Origin: Rubricoccus sp963708165
GTDB lineage: Bacteria; Bacteroidota; Rhodothermia; Rhodothermales; Rubricoccaceae
Length of the DNA stretch: 64,000 nt
Direction: 5' to 3'
NCBI GenBank assembly: GCA_963708165.1
Contig: OY970187.1
Location: 2,170,001-2,234,000, forward strand
The notes under the pieces: generated by a model
What the model was told of the DNA's origin: nothing
The model's database searches: none
Seen by the model: only the letters and a program-made list of their open reading frames with translations
Program-made: the position numbers and the translations under genes
Shown here: positions 9,778 to 20,124 of the stretch, in pieces
Numbering within the stretch: position 1 is the stretch's first letter
How the letters are laid out: each line of letters opens with the position of its first letter

Positions 9778-10804
9778 CGGTCTTCTTGGACGGCTTCTTT
9801 TTGCGGACGGGCTTGAGTTCGACGGTCGTGTTCTGGCAGGTGGGGCAGAAGTAGATGTCGCGCTTCTTCTCTTCCGTGTTGCCCTCGTCGTCCTCCCAGC
9901 GGCGTGTGAGTTGCTTCTTCTGGCGGACCGTGTCGCCGCAGACGAGGCAGTCCAGGTTGGTGCGGCGGAAGACCCAGTGCTTGGTGTTGTAGTCGTGCGC
10001 CTCGCCGTAGTGCAGCTCCGGGTTGGCGCGCATCCGCTCGACGGCCTCTGGCGGGATGGTGCGCCCGCCGTTGGCGTAGGCGTAGGCGCAGATGCCTGGG
10101 ATCTCGCGGTCCAGGCAGGCCAGGGCCTCTGGCGTGATGGCATCGACGCGCGTCCACGGGTCCATGCGGCAGGCGTGCAGGATCTCGGCGCGGAGGTAGT
10201 TGCCGACGCCCGCCAGAATGGTCTGGTCGAGCAGCGCCGCGCCAATCGTGCGCTCGTTGTGCGCGCCGGAGAACAGGCGGTCGTGAAACGCCTCGGTGTC
10301 GAAGGCTTGTGGCCCTTCGTACGGCAGCGTTTCCGGCCCGAGATGTGCCGTCGGTCCGCCTCTGGCGCCAGAGGCCGAGCCGTCCATGTTGTCGGTCGCG
10401 CCGGGGTCCCCTATGCCGACGGCAAACTTGGGCGCGGTCGTGAGAATCGCCACGGCGTTCTCGACTTCTATACGTGCGCGTTCGCGCTTGTCGCGCGTGA
10501 CCGCCATCTCGTCGTCTGGCGCGACGACGTTCCACCGGCCCCACATCAGGAAGTGGCTCGCGAAGTAGAGCCCACCTTCCACGTCGCCCACGAGCCATTT
10601 GCCGTGGCTCCACACGCGCTCGATCTGCTTTCCCACGAACAGGTCGCCCTCGCTCGCCTCGTCGTCCGCGCTGGCCTCGGGCCGGTGCGCCTTTAGCCAC
10701 GTCCGCGCGGTCTTGATGCGCGTCGAGAACGCGACGATCTCGCGCCCGGCCAGGGCATCGTGGAGCGCCGCCGCCGAGCGGCGGACTTCGGGTCCTTCAG
10801 GCAT
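9770..10804 (-). CDS. Fpg/Nei-family DNA glycosylase/AP lyase
   Basis: Base-excision repair glycosylase of 344 residues that removes oxidised bases. It starts MPEGPEVRRSA, with the catalytic Pro2-Glu3 pair of the family exposed only when the ATG at 10804 is used. GKWLV matches the conserved lysine region. The helix-two-turn-helix is seen in LLDQTILAGVGNYLRAEILH. The C-terminus has a four-cysteine zinc finger (CLVCGDTV ... FCPTCQNTT) and a Lys-rich tail. The loop GSASGARGGPTAH is a repeat-encoded insert. It is the first gene of a minus-strand repair cluster (glycosylase, ligase, DHH phosphoesterase) and overlaps the ligase start by 8 bp. The Nei (endonuclease VIII) subgroup looks more likely than Fpg. 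Confidence 0.9.
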   Translation of the reverse strand: MPEGPEVRRSAAALHDALAGREIVAFSTRIKTARTWLKAHRPEASADDEASEGDLFVGKQIERVWSHGKWLVGDVEGGLYFASHFLMWGRWNVVAPDDEMAVTRDKRERARIEVENAVAILTTAPKFAVGIGDPGATDNMDGSASGARGGPTAHLGPETLPYEGPQAFDTEAFHDRLFSGAHNERTIGAALLDQTILAGVGNYLRAEILHACRMDPWTRVDAITPEALACLDREIPGICAYAYANGGRTIPPEAVERMRANPELHYGEAHDYNTKHWVFRRTNLDCLVCGDTVRQKKQLTRRWEDDEGNTEEKKRDIYFCPTCQNTTVELKPVRKKKPSKKTDA

Positions 10805-11016
10805 GGTAGAGGAGCGGCCTCTGGCGCCAGAGGGGCTGTCACCAGGACAGGGCGGAGCGGCGGCAGAAGCGGGAGAGAGGACCGGTGCTACGGCGCCAGA
10901 GGCGCGCGGGTCCGGGGCCTCTGGCGTGCGCGAGTTGCGGCCCTCAGCGCCAGAGGCGGGCACGTGCAGCAAAACAGGCTCAAGGTTCGTACAGACAAGC
11001 TCCGCCTCCCACATCC

Positions 11017-12101
11017 ATGACGCGCTTCGCTCCCTTCGCTCTTTTGCTCGTCCTCGCGGCGTGCGACAGCACCGCGCCGCCCGCCGACCTGCCTGCTCCG
11101 CTTACCTGCACAGTGGCGGGAGTACCGAGCCTCACGTACACGACCGACGACGGCGCGAGCGTGGCGGAGAACCGTCTCCGGGCACGGCCTTCGTCCGCGG
11201 GCTGGCCGCGCTCGACGGCGGCACGCTGCTCACCGTGGCGGGAACGACGGTCTACGCCTCTGGCGACGGTGGCTGCACCTGGCAAGCGGGCGGGAGCCTG
11301 CCGCGCATCGCCAAGCTGGCCTCTGGCGGAGGCGTCGCGTATGCCTGGGAAGAGTTCTTGGACGCGGTCTACGCCGTGGACGCCAGAGGCGCCGTCACGC
11401 GCCGTGCGCTGCCCGCGGGCGAGACGCGCGTGGTAGGGCTGGGAGCAGACGGCGCGCGCGTGCGCATCGGGACGGCCTCGGGGCGGCTGTACGCCTCGCG
11501 CGATGGCGGCGCGACGTGGCAGGCCTCGGGCCAAGCCGTGTCGCTTCCCGCAGGGTCGGAGCGAAACGTGTACCGCGTCGCCTTCGACCCGGACGACCTG
11601 GACCGGGCGTTGCTTTCGCAGTTCGCCGTCCCGGCGGAGACAGGCACCGGCCTCTGGCGCACCGAGAACGGCGGTGACACCTGGACGCTGACCGCCTTCG
11701 CGGGACGCGCCCCGTACGAGGTCACGTTCGCGCCAGAGGCAGCGGGCCGGGCCTCTGGCGTGGTCTGGGCGTTCGGCCGCGGCGCCGACGACGTGAACGC
11801 GCTCTACCGCTCCGGCGACCTCGGCGCGACGTTCGAGGCCGTCGCGAGTGCTGCGCCAGAGGCGGGCGTGTTCATCTCCAACGGACCGACGCACACGCCC
11901 GACGCGAGCGATCCCAGCGCGATCTACTGGTCGCAAGACGAACTCTTCCGCGGGGTGTCCACGCTGTTTCGCTACGACCACGGTACAGGAGAGGTCGCGT
12001 CCGAAACGCGGGCGAGCGCGCTGGGCACGCTCTCACTGTTGACGGTGCCGGAGCGACCTGGGACGGTCTACATCGGTCTCGCGCCAGGAGCGTCGGACTA
12101 G
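11017..12101 (+). pseudogene. beta-propeller (BNR/Ycf48-like) lipoprotein, one frameshift
   Basis: Starts at 11017 with a lipoprotein signal, MTRFAPFALLLVLAACD (lipobox LAAC). After about 45 residues the frame changes (somewhere in 11145-11185) and continues as repeated sheets of the sialidase/Ycf48 type: VYASGDGGCTWQAGG, LYASRDGGATWQASG, LWRTENGGDTWTLT, LYRSGDLGATFEA. The repeated SxDGGxTW boxes are Asp-box motifs of a propeller fold. The protein is probably tethered to the outer membrane; its ligand is unknown. It is divergent from the glycosylase gene and convergent with the GH15 gene, which ends only 3 bp away. Confidence 0.7.
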
Positions 12102-12104
12102 GTC

Positions 12105-14114
12105 CTAGCGCCCGCCCGTCGAGCCCGGCTGGGAGATGGGAGACGCGCCGGGATGTGTCTCGGGTGAGCCCGCGTCGCCAGAGGCGTCCTCTGGCGTGGC
12201 GACCTCGGCGTGGCGCGAGGAGCGGGAGTCCTGCGCCTCATTTAGCGTGCGGTCGAGGTTGTAGGCGGCCGAGATGAGGCCGAGGTGACTGAACGCCTGC
12301 GGAGTGTTGCCCAGCGCCTGCCCGCGAAGGCCCGTCATCTCGGCGAAGAGGCCGAGGTGGTTGGAGTAGTTGAGCATCTTGGCGAACATCACCTCCGCCT
12401 TTTCCAAGTACTTGGGCTCGATGCGCCCGGCCCTCGCGAGCGCTTCGACGAGCCAGAACGAGCACAGGTTGAACGCGCCCTCCTCGCCGCCCACGCCGTC
12501 GTCCACCTCGCGCGTGTTGTAGCGCCAGACCAGGCAGTCGCTCGTGAGCCCGCCCTCCTCTGGCGACTTGAGCGTTTGCTCCAGCGTCGAGATCATGCGC
12601 GGGTCGTTGGGGCCGGTGAAGAAGACGAGCGGCATGAGCAGGTTGGAGGCGTCCAGCGCGTCGCCGCCGAAGGTCTGGACGAACGCGCCGCGCTCGGCAT
12701 TCCAGCCCTTCTCCATGATCGTCGTGTAGATCAGGTCGCGCGTTTCGGTCCACCTCTGGCGCGGTGCCGGGAGCGAGCGCTTGTCGGCCAGGCGCAGCGC
12801 GCGGTCCAGCGCCACCCAGCACATGAGCTTGGAGTAGACGAAGTGCTCCTTCTGGCCGCGCACCTCCCAGATGCCCTCGTCGGGCCGGTCCCAGTTCTCG
12901 CACACCCAATCGACGTAGCGCGTGAGGTCCTGCCAGAAGTCGTACGAGATGGGCGTGCCGTACTTGTCGTAGAGGTAGACCGCGTCCAGCAGTTCGCCGT
13001 AGATGTCGAGCTGTAGTTGGTCGTGCGCGCCGTTGCCGATGCGGACGGGGCGCGAGTCGCGGTAGCCCGAGAGGTGGTCCAGCGTCTCCTCTTTCAGGTT
13101 GCGCCGCCCGTCGATGCCGTAGACGATCTGGAGCGGGCCGTTGGGGTCGTCCTCGACGCCTGCCTCGGCGCGCTCGCGCAGCCAGAGGATGAACGAGCGG
13201 ACCTCGGCGGTGAAGCCGATCCGCAAGAGGCCGTAGAGCGTGAACGCGGCGTCGCGGATCCACGAGTAGCGGTAGTCCCAGTTTCGGTGCCCGCCGATGT
13301 GCTCCGGTAGGCTCGTCGTCGGCGCGGCCACAATGGCGCCGGTCGGCTCGAAGGTCAGCATCTTGAGCACCAACGCGCTGCGATGCACGGACTCGCGCCA
13401 GCGGCCGGTGTAGGTGCACGTCTTGAGCCATCCGCGCCAGAAGTCGGTCGTGCTGCGGAAGAGCGCGAACTCGGCCTCTCGCGAGAGCGGCTCGTCCAGC
13501 GTTTCGCCGTCCTCCAACAGGCGCACCTCAAACGTGGCGCGGTCGCCGCGCGTGAGCGTCATCTCGCGGACGGCGCCCTGGCCTCTGGCGCCATCGGTCA
13601 TCTCCAGGCTGCGCTTGGTGGAGAGCGCGAGGCGGATCGGGCCGTTGTCCTTGCCGCCAGAGGCGGCCTCGAAGACGACGCCCTCGCCCTCGGTGTAGGT
13701 CGCCGTGTGGTCCGCGCGGCCGTAGTCGAAGGCGGGCTCGCAGTGGACAGTGACCGTCACGGTCCCGCGCAGCACGCGCACGTGGCGGATGAGGCGGTGG
13801 TAGCCGCCCTCCGGGCCTTCCATGCCCACGGGCATGTAGTCCACGATCTCGGCCGCGCCCTTTTCGCCCGTAAAGCGCGTGACGAGCACGTTGGTGTCGG
13901 GCAGGTACACCTGCCATGTGGCCGCGTCGCCGTTGACGCGGATGTCAAACCGCCCTGCTTTCTCGGGGTCGAGGATCGCGCCAAACACGCTCGGGCTGTC
14001 GAAGTGCGGCAGGCACAGCCAGTCCACCGATCCGTTCTTGCCGACCAGCGCGCCGGTCCGCATGTTGCCGACGAGGCCGTAGTCTTCGAGGGGGAGCGGG
14101 TCGTGCGGGGCCAC
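12105..14114 (-). CDS. glycoside hydrolase family 15 protein (glucoamylase/trehalase-like)
   Basis: Intact 669-residue (alpha/alpha)6-barrel enzyme that hydrolyses alpha-glucosidic bonds from chain ends. The start MAPHDPLPLEDYGLVGNMRTGALVGKNG matches the N-terminal beta-domain of bacterial GH15 proteins. The barrel begins at GHRNWDYRYSWIRDAAFTLYGLL, the family signature. The region GIWEVRGQKEHFVYSKLMCWVALDRALRLA contains the likely general-acid glutamate. EEGAFNLCSFWLVEALARAG carries the probable base. There is no signal peptide, so it is probably cytoplasmic, with glycogen-type or trehalose-like substrates. The C-terminal 40 residues are Ser/Pro-rich and repeat-derived (VATPEDASGDAGSP). It has fewer repeat insertions than its neighbours. 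Confidence 0.93.
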   Translation of the reverse strand: MAPHDPLPLEDYGLVGNMRTGALVGKNGSVDWLCLPHFDSPSVFGAILDPEKAGRFDIRVNGDAATWQVYLPDTNVLVTRFTGEKGAAEIVDYMPVGMEGPEGGYHRLIRHVRVLRGTVTVTVHCEPAFDYGRADHTATYTEGEGVVFEAASGGKDNGPIRLALSTKRSLEMTDGARGQGAVREMTLTRGDRATFEVRLLEDGETLDEPLSREAEFALFRSTTDFWRGWLKTCTYTGRWRESVHRSALVLKMLTFEPTGAIVAAPTTSLPEHIGGHRNWDYRYSWIRDAAFTLYGLLRIGFTAEVRSFILWLRERAEAGVEDDPNGPLQIVYGIDGRRNLKEETLDHLSGYRDSRPVRIGNGAHDQLQLDIYGELLDAVYLYDKYGTPISYDFWQDLTRYVDWVCENWDRPDEGIWEVRGQKEHFVYSKLMCWVALDRALRLADKRSLPAPRQRWTETRDLIYTTIMEKGWNAERGAFVQTFGGDALDASNLLMPLVFFTGPNDPRMISTLEQTLKSPEEGGLTSDCLVWRYNTREVDDGVGGEEGAFNLCSFWLVEALARAGRIEPKYLEKAEVMFAKMLNYSNHLGLFAEMTGLRGQALGNTPQAFSHLGLISAAYNLDRTLNEAQDSRSSRHAEVATPEDASGDAGSPETHPGASPISQPGSTGGR

Positions 14115-14170
14115 AGGCAGCGGGGGAGGGAAGCGGCTCCAACCTCTGGCGTGCGCGGGGGTTCGGAGAC

Positions 14171-14400
14171 ATGCGGGGAAGGCCTCTGGCGCCAGAGGCC
14201 CGGTCGACGGTCGCGAACGGCAGCGACTCGCCTCTGGCGTGGCCGTCTAGCGCGGTTTGGACGTACGCCGCTATGTCCTCGCGTGAGCGAATGGGCGCTG
14301 GGCTCAGGCGCCAGAGGCTCCAGGCAGACGTGGGTGCCGGTAAGCGTGACAGGCGAGAGGGTGTCAGGCACGGTGAAGGATAGGCCTCTGGCGCCAGAGG
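14171..14400 (-). pseudogene. remnant of a GNAT N-acetyltransferase (RimJ/RimL type)
   Basis: Two minus-strand fragments in different frames resemble the start of a RimJ/RimL-type acetyltransferase. One is SPVTLTGTHVCLEPLAPE, the usual first strand. The other is SREDIAAYVQTALDGHARGE, then SLPFATVDRASGA, the segment before the acetyl-CoA site. The stretch normally between them (about 100 bp) and the whole C-terminal half are missing. Iterated-repeat copies lie at the deletion and at the end, suggesting repeat-mediated decay. It is upstream of the GH15 gene and not functional as written. Confidence 0.45.
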
Positions 14401-14546
14401 CGGTCAGGCGAGGTGTGCGGGCCGGTGGAGGGTGAGCACGAGACCCATGGGCAGCGGCGCCCGCGAGCGTCACGGTGAATCGTCGCTTCTGGATTAACCG
14501 GTGGGGCTGATCTGCTGATACGAGAGCAACGTCCGTCCACGACCTG

Positions 14547-16190
14547 ATGCTCCCCGCCCCCAATCGGCTACGGTCCTACCGGATCCTCCTGACACTGATC
14601 GCCGTCGGGAATCTTGCCTTTGCAGGGGCCCACCGCCTCGACGGCGGCATCCTGTACGATCCGGTTTGGCTGAGGCTGGCAGTGAGCGCACTCGCCCTGA
14701 CCTTCGCAGCCGCGACCTACGTCCGCGCCCTTCAGCCCTACGGGCGGGCGATGGTTTACGGCACTGCCAACCTGCTCGTGCTGTGCGCGACCGTTCTGTG
14801 GGTCGCGAACGAGTACTCGACCCCCTACACCGTGGCATACGTCGGTCTGGTGGCCGCGCTCGGACTCGGCGGCGCGACGACGACCCGAAGCTGGGGTGCC
14901 ATGACGGTCATGATGGTTACGGCAGTGCTCGTGCCGCTGCTCGCGCTGGTTTTCCTGGCCCCGGCGGGTGTTGGGCGCGCTTCGTTCGTGATGAGCCTGT
15001 TTCTCACCACGACGGTCGCCGTGGTCACGGCCAGGGAGCGCGCGCGCAGCCAAGCCCGAGTCCGCGCCGAGCGCAAGCGCTACCGCAACGTCTTCGAAGG
15101 CGCGACGGACGGCATGTACCTCGCCGACGCTACCACCCGGCGCGTGCTCGATGCCAACCCGGCCATGCTCCGCCTCACGGGCTATTCGCTCGGCGAGATC
15201 TGCGCGCTCCGCATCGACGATCTGCTTTACATCGAGCCAGGCGAGCCGAGCCTGGACGGCAACATCGCCGCGGCACGTACGAACGTCAAGTCTGTGATCG
15301 TGCCGAGGCGCATCCGGAAAGCCAGCGGCGCACTGGTCGAGGTCGAGGTTGGCGGGACGGTGGTGGACCTAAACGGACGGGACACGATGAGCCTTATCGT
15401 GCGCGACGCAACGGAGCGGCGCGCGACCGAGCGGGCGCTGCTCGCTGCGGCGACCGAGGCCGACGCGGCCCGGGAGCAGGCCGAGGAGTTGCTCCGCCTC
15501 AAGTCGTCGTTCCTCTCCAGCATGAGCCACGAGATCCGGACGCCGCTGACAGGCATCCTCGGCTATACCGAACTGCTCGGCGACGAGGTGTCGGGCGACG
15601 CCCGAGAGATGCTCGACGCTGTCGAACGCGGGGCGACACGCCTGATGCGCACGCTCAACTCGGTCCTCGAGATCGCGCGCCTCGATGCTGAGCAAGGTCT
15701 GGTCCTCACCGAGCCGGTCGATCTGGTCGCCGAGGCACACGCCGCCACCAATGCGCTCCAGACGGTCGCGGCGGCGCGCGGGCTAAGCCTGAGCGTAGAG
15801 GCGGACGCCCTCGTGTGGGCGGAGGCCGACGCCGGCTCCCTCGTGCGCATCCTTGACAACCTGATCGGCAACGCGCTCAAGTTTACGGCCTCTGGCGGCG
15901 TTTCGGTGAGGGTTGTGCGGCTAGGCGACCGCGCCGAGTTATCGGTCTCGGACACGGGGCCGGGCATTTCTGAAGCGTTCCTGCCGCACCTGTTCGACGA
16001 GTTCCGGCAGGCCTCAAATGGTCACGCACGAACACACGAAGGCTCTGGACTCGGGCTTGCCCTTGCCCGGCGTCTCACGGAGCGTCTCGGGGGCACGATC
16101 TCGGCAGAAAGCACCGAGGGCATCGGCTCGACGTTCACGGTCTCGCTCCCGAGCGCCGAGGCGCGGGCGTGCGCGGCCGTAGAGGCTTAA
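14547..16190 (+). CDS. membrane-anchored PAS sensor histidine kinase
   Basis: 547 residues. Residues about 10-160 contain six hydrophobic segments (a MASE-like sensor). A PAS domain follows at about 170-290 (YRNVFEGATDGMYLADATTRRVLDANPAMLRLTGY), then a short coiled linker. The HisKA domain has FLSSMSHEIRTPLTGILGY with phospho-acceptor His328. The ATPase domain has RILDNLIGNALKF (N box), DTGPGIS (G1) and GSGLGLALARRL (G2). It ends without a receiver domain. It would autophosphorylate and pass phosphate to a response regulator not encoded nearby, so it is an orphan kinase. It contains only one copy of the genomic repeat in 1.6 kb, far fewer than its surroundings. Confidence 0.93.
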   Translation: MLPAPNRLRSYRILLTLIAVGNLAFAGAHRLDGGILYDPVWLRLAVSALALTFAAATYVRALQPYGRAMVYGTANLLVLCATVLWVANEYSTPYTVAYVGLVAALGLGGATTTRSWGAMTVMMVTAVLVPLLALVFLAPAGVGRASFVMSLFLTTTVAVVTARERARSQARVRAERKRYRNVFEGATDGMYLADATTRRVLDANPAMLRLTGYSLGEICALRIDDLLYIEPGEPSLDGNIAAARTNVKSVIVPRRIRKASGALVEVEVGGTVVDLNGRDTMSLIVRDATERRATERALLAAATEADAAREQAEELLRLKSSFLSSMSHEIRTPLTGILGYTELLGDEVSGDAREMLDAVERGATRLMRTLNSVLEIARLDAEQGLVLTEPVDLVAEAHAATNALQTVAAARGLSLSVEADALVWAEADAGSLVRILDNLIGNALKFTASGGVSVRVVRLGDRAELSVSDTGPGISEAFLPHLFDEFRQASNGHARTHEGSGLGLALARRLTERLGGTISAESTEGIGSTFTVSLPSAEARACAAVEA

Positions 16191-16318
16191 TCCTCCAAAG
16201 CGGCAGCGTTGGGCGTTCGGCGGAGTCAGCCTCTGGCGCCAGAGGCCTTTCCCAATGAAAAGCCTCTGGCGACGCATGCAACATCGCCAGAGGCTGAATC
16301 AGACCGAGGCCTCTGGCG

Positions 16319-19300
16319 CTACGCCTCCAGCCCGAGCGCGTCTGCGAGGAGCTGCGCCTGCTGCTTGGCGTGGACGCCCGCGCTGCCCGTGGCGGGCGAG
16401 GCGGCGGCTTTGCGGCCGGCGTAGGTCACGCGGTGGTTGCAGTCGCCGTCGTTCAGATCGGCCAGGATGTCGTCGAAGTACGGCTGCACAAACGTCCAGG
16501 CACCCATGTTTTTGGGCTCCTCCTGCAGCCAGATCACCTCGGCGTCTGGGTGACGTTCGATCTCGGCGCGCACGGCCTCGTCGGGGAACGGGTACATCTG
16601 CTCCAGGCGCGCAATCGCGACGCCAGAGGCTCCGGCGTCGTCCTTCGCCTTGAGCAGGTCGTAGACCACCTTGCCGGAGCAAAAGACGAGGCGCTGGGCG
16701 CCGGTCTCGCCCGACGGGATCAGCGGCTGGTACGCGCCCTCGCTCAAGTCTTCCACCGACGAGACCGCGCTGGGATTGCGCAAGAGGCTCTTCGGGGTCA
16801 TGATGATGAGCGGCTTGGCAGCGCTGCGCTTCATCTGGCGCCGCAGCGCGTGGAAGTAGTTGGCAGGCGTCGAGTAGTTCGCCACGATCATGTTGTCCTC
16901 GGCGCAGGCTTGCAAGAAGCGTTCGAGCCGTGCCGACGAGTGCTCCGGCCCCTGGCCTTCGAAGCCGTGCGGCAAGCAGCATCGTCAGCCGCGAGGTCTG
17001 GCCCCACTTCGCCTCGGCCGAGGTGATGAACTGGTCGATCATGATCTGCGCGCCGTTGACGAAGTCGCCGAACTGCGCCTCCCACATCACGAGCGCCTCT
17101 GGCGCCGCGACCGTGTAGCCGTACTCGAAACCCAGGACGGCGTACTCGCTCAAAAGCGAATCGTAGACCTGGAATCGCGCCTGCCTTGTCCCGTCGCCAG
17201 AGGCCCCGGCGGTTTGCGCCTCGGGCGAGATGGGCGCGATGTTGTTGAGCGGGATGTAGCGGTGCGCGTCGGTTTGGTCGTAGAGGATGGCGTGGCGCTG
17301 GCTGAACGTCGCGCGGCCGGAGTCCTGGCCGCTCAGGCGGACGGGCGTGCCGTCCAGCAGGAGCGTTCCGAAGGCGAGGGCCTCGGCAAAGGCCCAGTCG
17401 ATGGTGCCGTCGTTGAACTGCTTCTCGCGGCGCGTGACGACCAAGCGGGCCAGCTTTTTGTGCACGTCAAAGCTCTCCGGCAGGTCTACCAACGCGCGCA
17501 TGACCTGGGTCAGCTGCTCGCGAGAGGCGGCGGTGTCGGCGGTGTCGGTCGCTTCGATGTGCGTGGGCAGCGGGACTTCCTGGCCTTTGCGCTGCTCGGC
17601 GAGCTCCTTGGTGGCCTCGAACGCCTCGTCCAGCTTGGAGCGGAAGTCGTCCAGCACCTCTTCGGCGCCCTCGGGCGAGATCTCGCCTTTGCGCAAGAGG
17701 CTCTCGACGTACAGCTTGCGGACCGACCGGTGGCCGTTGATCCCGGCGTACATCAGCGGCTGCGTGTAGCTGGGCTCGTCGCCCTCGTTGTGGCCGTACT
17801 TGCGGTAGCACACCATGTCGATGACCACGTCTTTGTTGAACACCTGCCGGAAGTCCAGCGCAAGCCGCGCCACGCGGACGGCGGCCTCGGGGTCGTCGCC
17901 GTTGACGTGGAAGATGGGCGCCTGAATCATCCGCGCGATGTCGGTCGCGTAGGCGCTGCTTCTGGCGTGCATCGGGAGCGTGGTAAATCCGATCTGATTG
18001 TTGACCACCAAGTGAACCGTGCCGCCGGTCTTGTAGCCTTCGAGTTGGCTCAGGTTGAGCGTTTCCGCGACCACACCCTGGCCCGCAAACGCGGCGTCGC
18101 CGTGGATGAGGAGCGGGAGCACCTTGTCGGTCAGGTGCTTGTGCGCCATGCCCGGGTTGGCGTCCGCGATGCGCTGCTGCTTGGCGCGCACCATGCCTTC
18201 CACGACCGGGTTGACGGCTTCCAGGTGGGAGGGGTTGGACGCGAGCGTGAGTTCGGTCGTGGAGCCCGAAGGTGACGTGTGCGTGCCGTGCTGCCCCAGG
18301 TGGTACTTCACGTCGCCCGAGCCGTGGACGGCGTCAGGGTTGACGGTCCCCTCGAACTCGTCGAACACCTTGTTGTAGGGCTTGCCCATGATGTTCGTGA
18401 GCACGTTCAGGCGCCCACGGTGGGCCATCCCGATCACCACCTCTTCCACGTCCTGATCGGCGGCGTCGCTCAGGACGGCGTCGATGAGGGGGATCATCGT
18501 CTCGGCGCCCTCCAGGCTAAAGCGCTTGTGGCCGATGTACTTGGTGTGGATGAACTGCTCCAGCGCCTCGGCCTCGTTGAGCTTCTGGAAGATGCGCTTC
18601 TTGCGCGGCGTCGCGATGGGTTCGCGGAACTGCTGCGGCTCAATGCGCTCGATGAGCCAGCGCTTCTCGGCGGGGTCCGAGAGGTGCATGAACTCACTGC
18701 CGACGTGCCCGGTGTAGGTGTCCCAGAGCACGTCGAGGATGTCGCGGAGCGTCATCTTCTCGTGCCCGGCCAGACCGCCGCGCTGGCCCGCCAGGCCGCC
18801 GGTCTGGAAGGAGCGGTCCAGGTCCCAGACCGAGAGGCCGTAGGAGCCGGGGTCCAACTCGGTGTGGTTGCGGGGCTCGTAGCCCAGCGGGTTGGTATCG
18901 GCGAGCAAGTGCCCGCGCACGCGGTAGGCGCGGATGAGCTCGTAGACACGTGCTTGCTTCTCGATCTTCTCCGCCTTCGCGCTAGAGCCAGCCCAGCCTT
19001 ACCGATCTCCGGCGTGGAGTCGGGGTCCATCGAGAACGGCGGGGTGTGGATGCCGAGGCTCTCGAAGACGTCCTGTAGAAGCCTCTGGCGCCGGTCAGCA
19101 GCCCCGCCATGTAGGCCAGGAACTCGCCGGATTCCGCGCCCTGGATGATGCGGTGGTCGTAGGTGCTCGTGATCGTCATCACGGGCGAGAGGCCCAGGCG
19201 CGAGAGCTGCGCCGCCTTCATGCCCGCGTAGTGCGCCGGGTAGCCAATCGCGCCCACGGCGACGATCAGACCCTGGCCGGGCATCAGGCGCGGCACGCTC

Positions 19301-20124
19301 ATGACCGTCCCGATGCCGCCGGGGTTGGTGAGCGTGGCGCTGGTGTGCTGGAAGTCCGACAGTTCCAGCTTGCTGTCTCGCGCGCGCTTGACGATGTCGT
19401 TGTACTGCTGCAGGAAGCCCGCGAAGCTCAGGCTCTCGGCCTTTTTGATGTTCGGGACGAGCAGTTGGCGCTTGCCGCGCTTCTCGATGTCGATGGCGAG
19501 GCCGATGCTGATGGCCTCTGGCGAGATGCGTTCGCCGCCTTTCTCGGTGTGGCGGAAGGCGTCGCGCATGGCAGGCACGGCCTCCATCGCGCGGACCATC
19601 GCGTAGGCGATGAGGTGCGTGTAGCGACACCTTGTTGCCGCCGGTCGCCATCTGGCGCCGGTTGATGAGGCGCCGGTTCTCGGCCATGAGCTTGACCGGC
19701 AGGTCGCGCACGCTCGTCGCGACGGGGATGCTCAGGCTCGCCTCCATGTTCTCCATGATGAGGTTCTGCACGCCGCGCAGCGGGCTCGTCTCGGCGCCCT
19801 CGGGCACGTCGATCTCCGGCTTGGGCATGCCGCCAGAGGCCTCTGGCGCAGGAGCGTGGGCGCTTGCGGAGCGGGGCTCGGCGCAACGGGCGCGGCCTTC
19901 GCGCCGTCGCCAGAGGCGGGAGCCGCCGGGGCCTCTGGCGCCGACGTGCCGTTTCCGGCCGACGCGTCCAGGGGCGCGTTCGCGCCAGAGGCGGGGACCA
20001 CCATCGCGCCGGGGTCGAAGTCGGCGAAGAACTCGCGCCAGGAGGCGCTCACGGAGTCCGGGTTCTGCAGGTACTGCGCGTAGAGGTCTTCGACGTAGCC
20101 GCTGTTGTATCCGAGGGGGTCCAC
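16319..20124 (-). pseudogene. kgd: 2-oxoglutarate dehydrogenase, fused E2-E1 (Kgd type), five frame changes
   Basis: Converts 2-oxoglutarate to succinyl-CoA in the TCA cycle. About 1,270 residues when joined. The N-terminus YNSGYVEDLYAQYLQNP matches OGDH E1 starts; an Ala/Pro linker follows, then an E2 acyltransferase core (STYDHRIIQGAESGEFL, with the active-site histidine). The E1 part has RVRGHLLADTNPLGYEP, VVIGMAHRGRLNVL, the thiamine-diphosphate site HGDAAFAGQGV...VVNNQIGF, and a C-terminus to RKAAASPATGSAGVHAKQQ. This E2-E1 fusion is the mycobacterial Kgd layout. Frame changes occur near 19860, 19629 (extra C), 19080, 18988 and 16976 (extra T). Homology resumes at once each time, so sequence error is likelier than decay. 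The start is uncertain; the GTG at 20124 is the best candidate. Confidence 0.85.
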
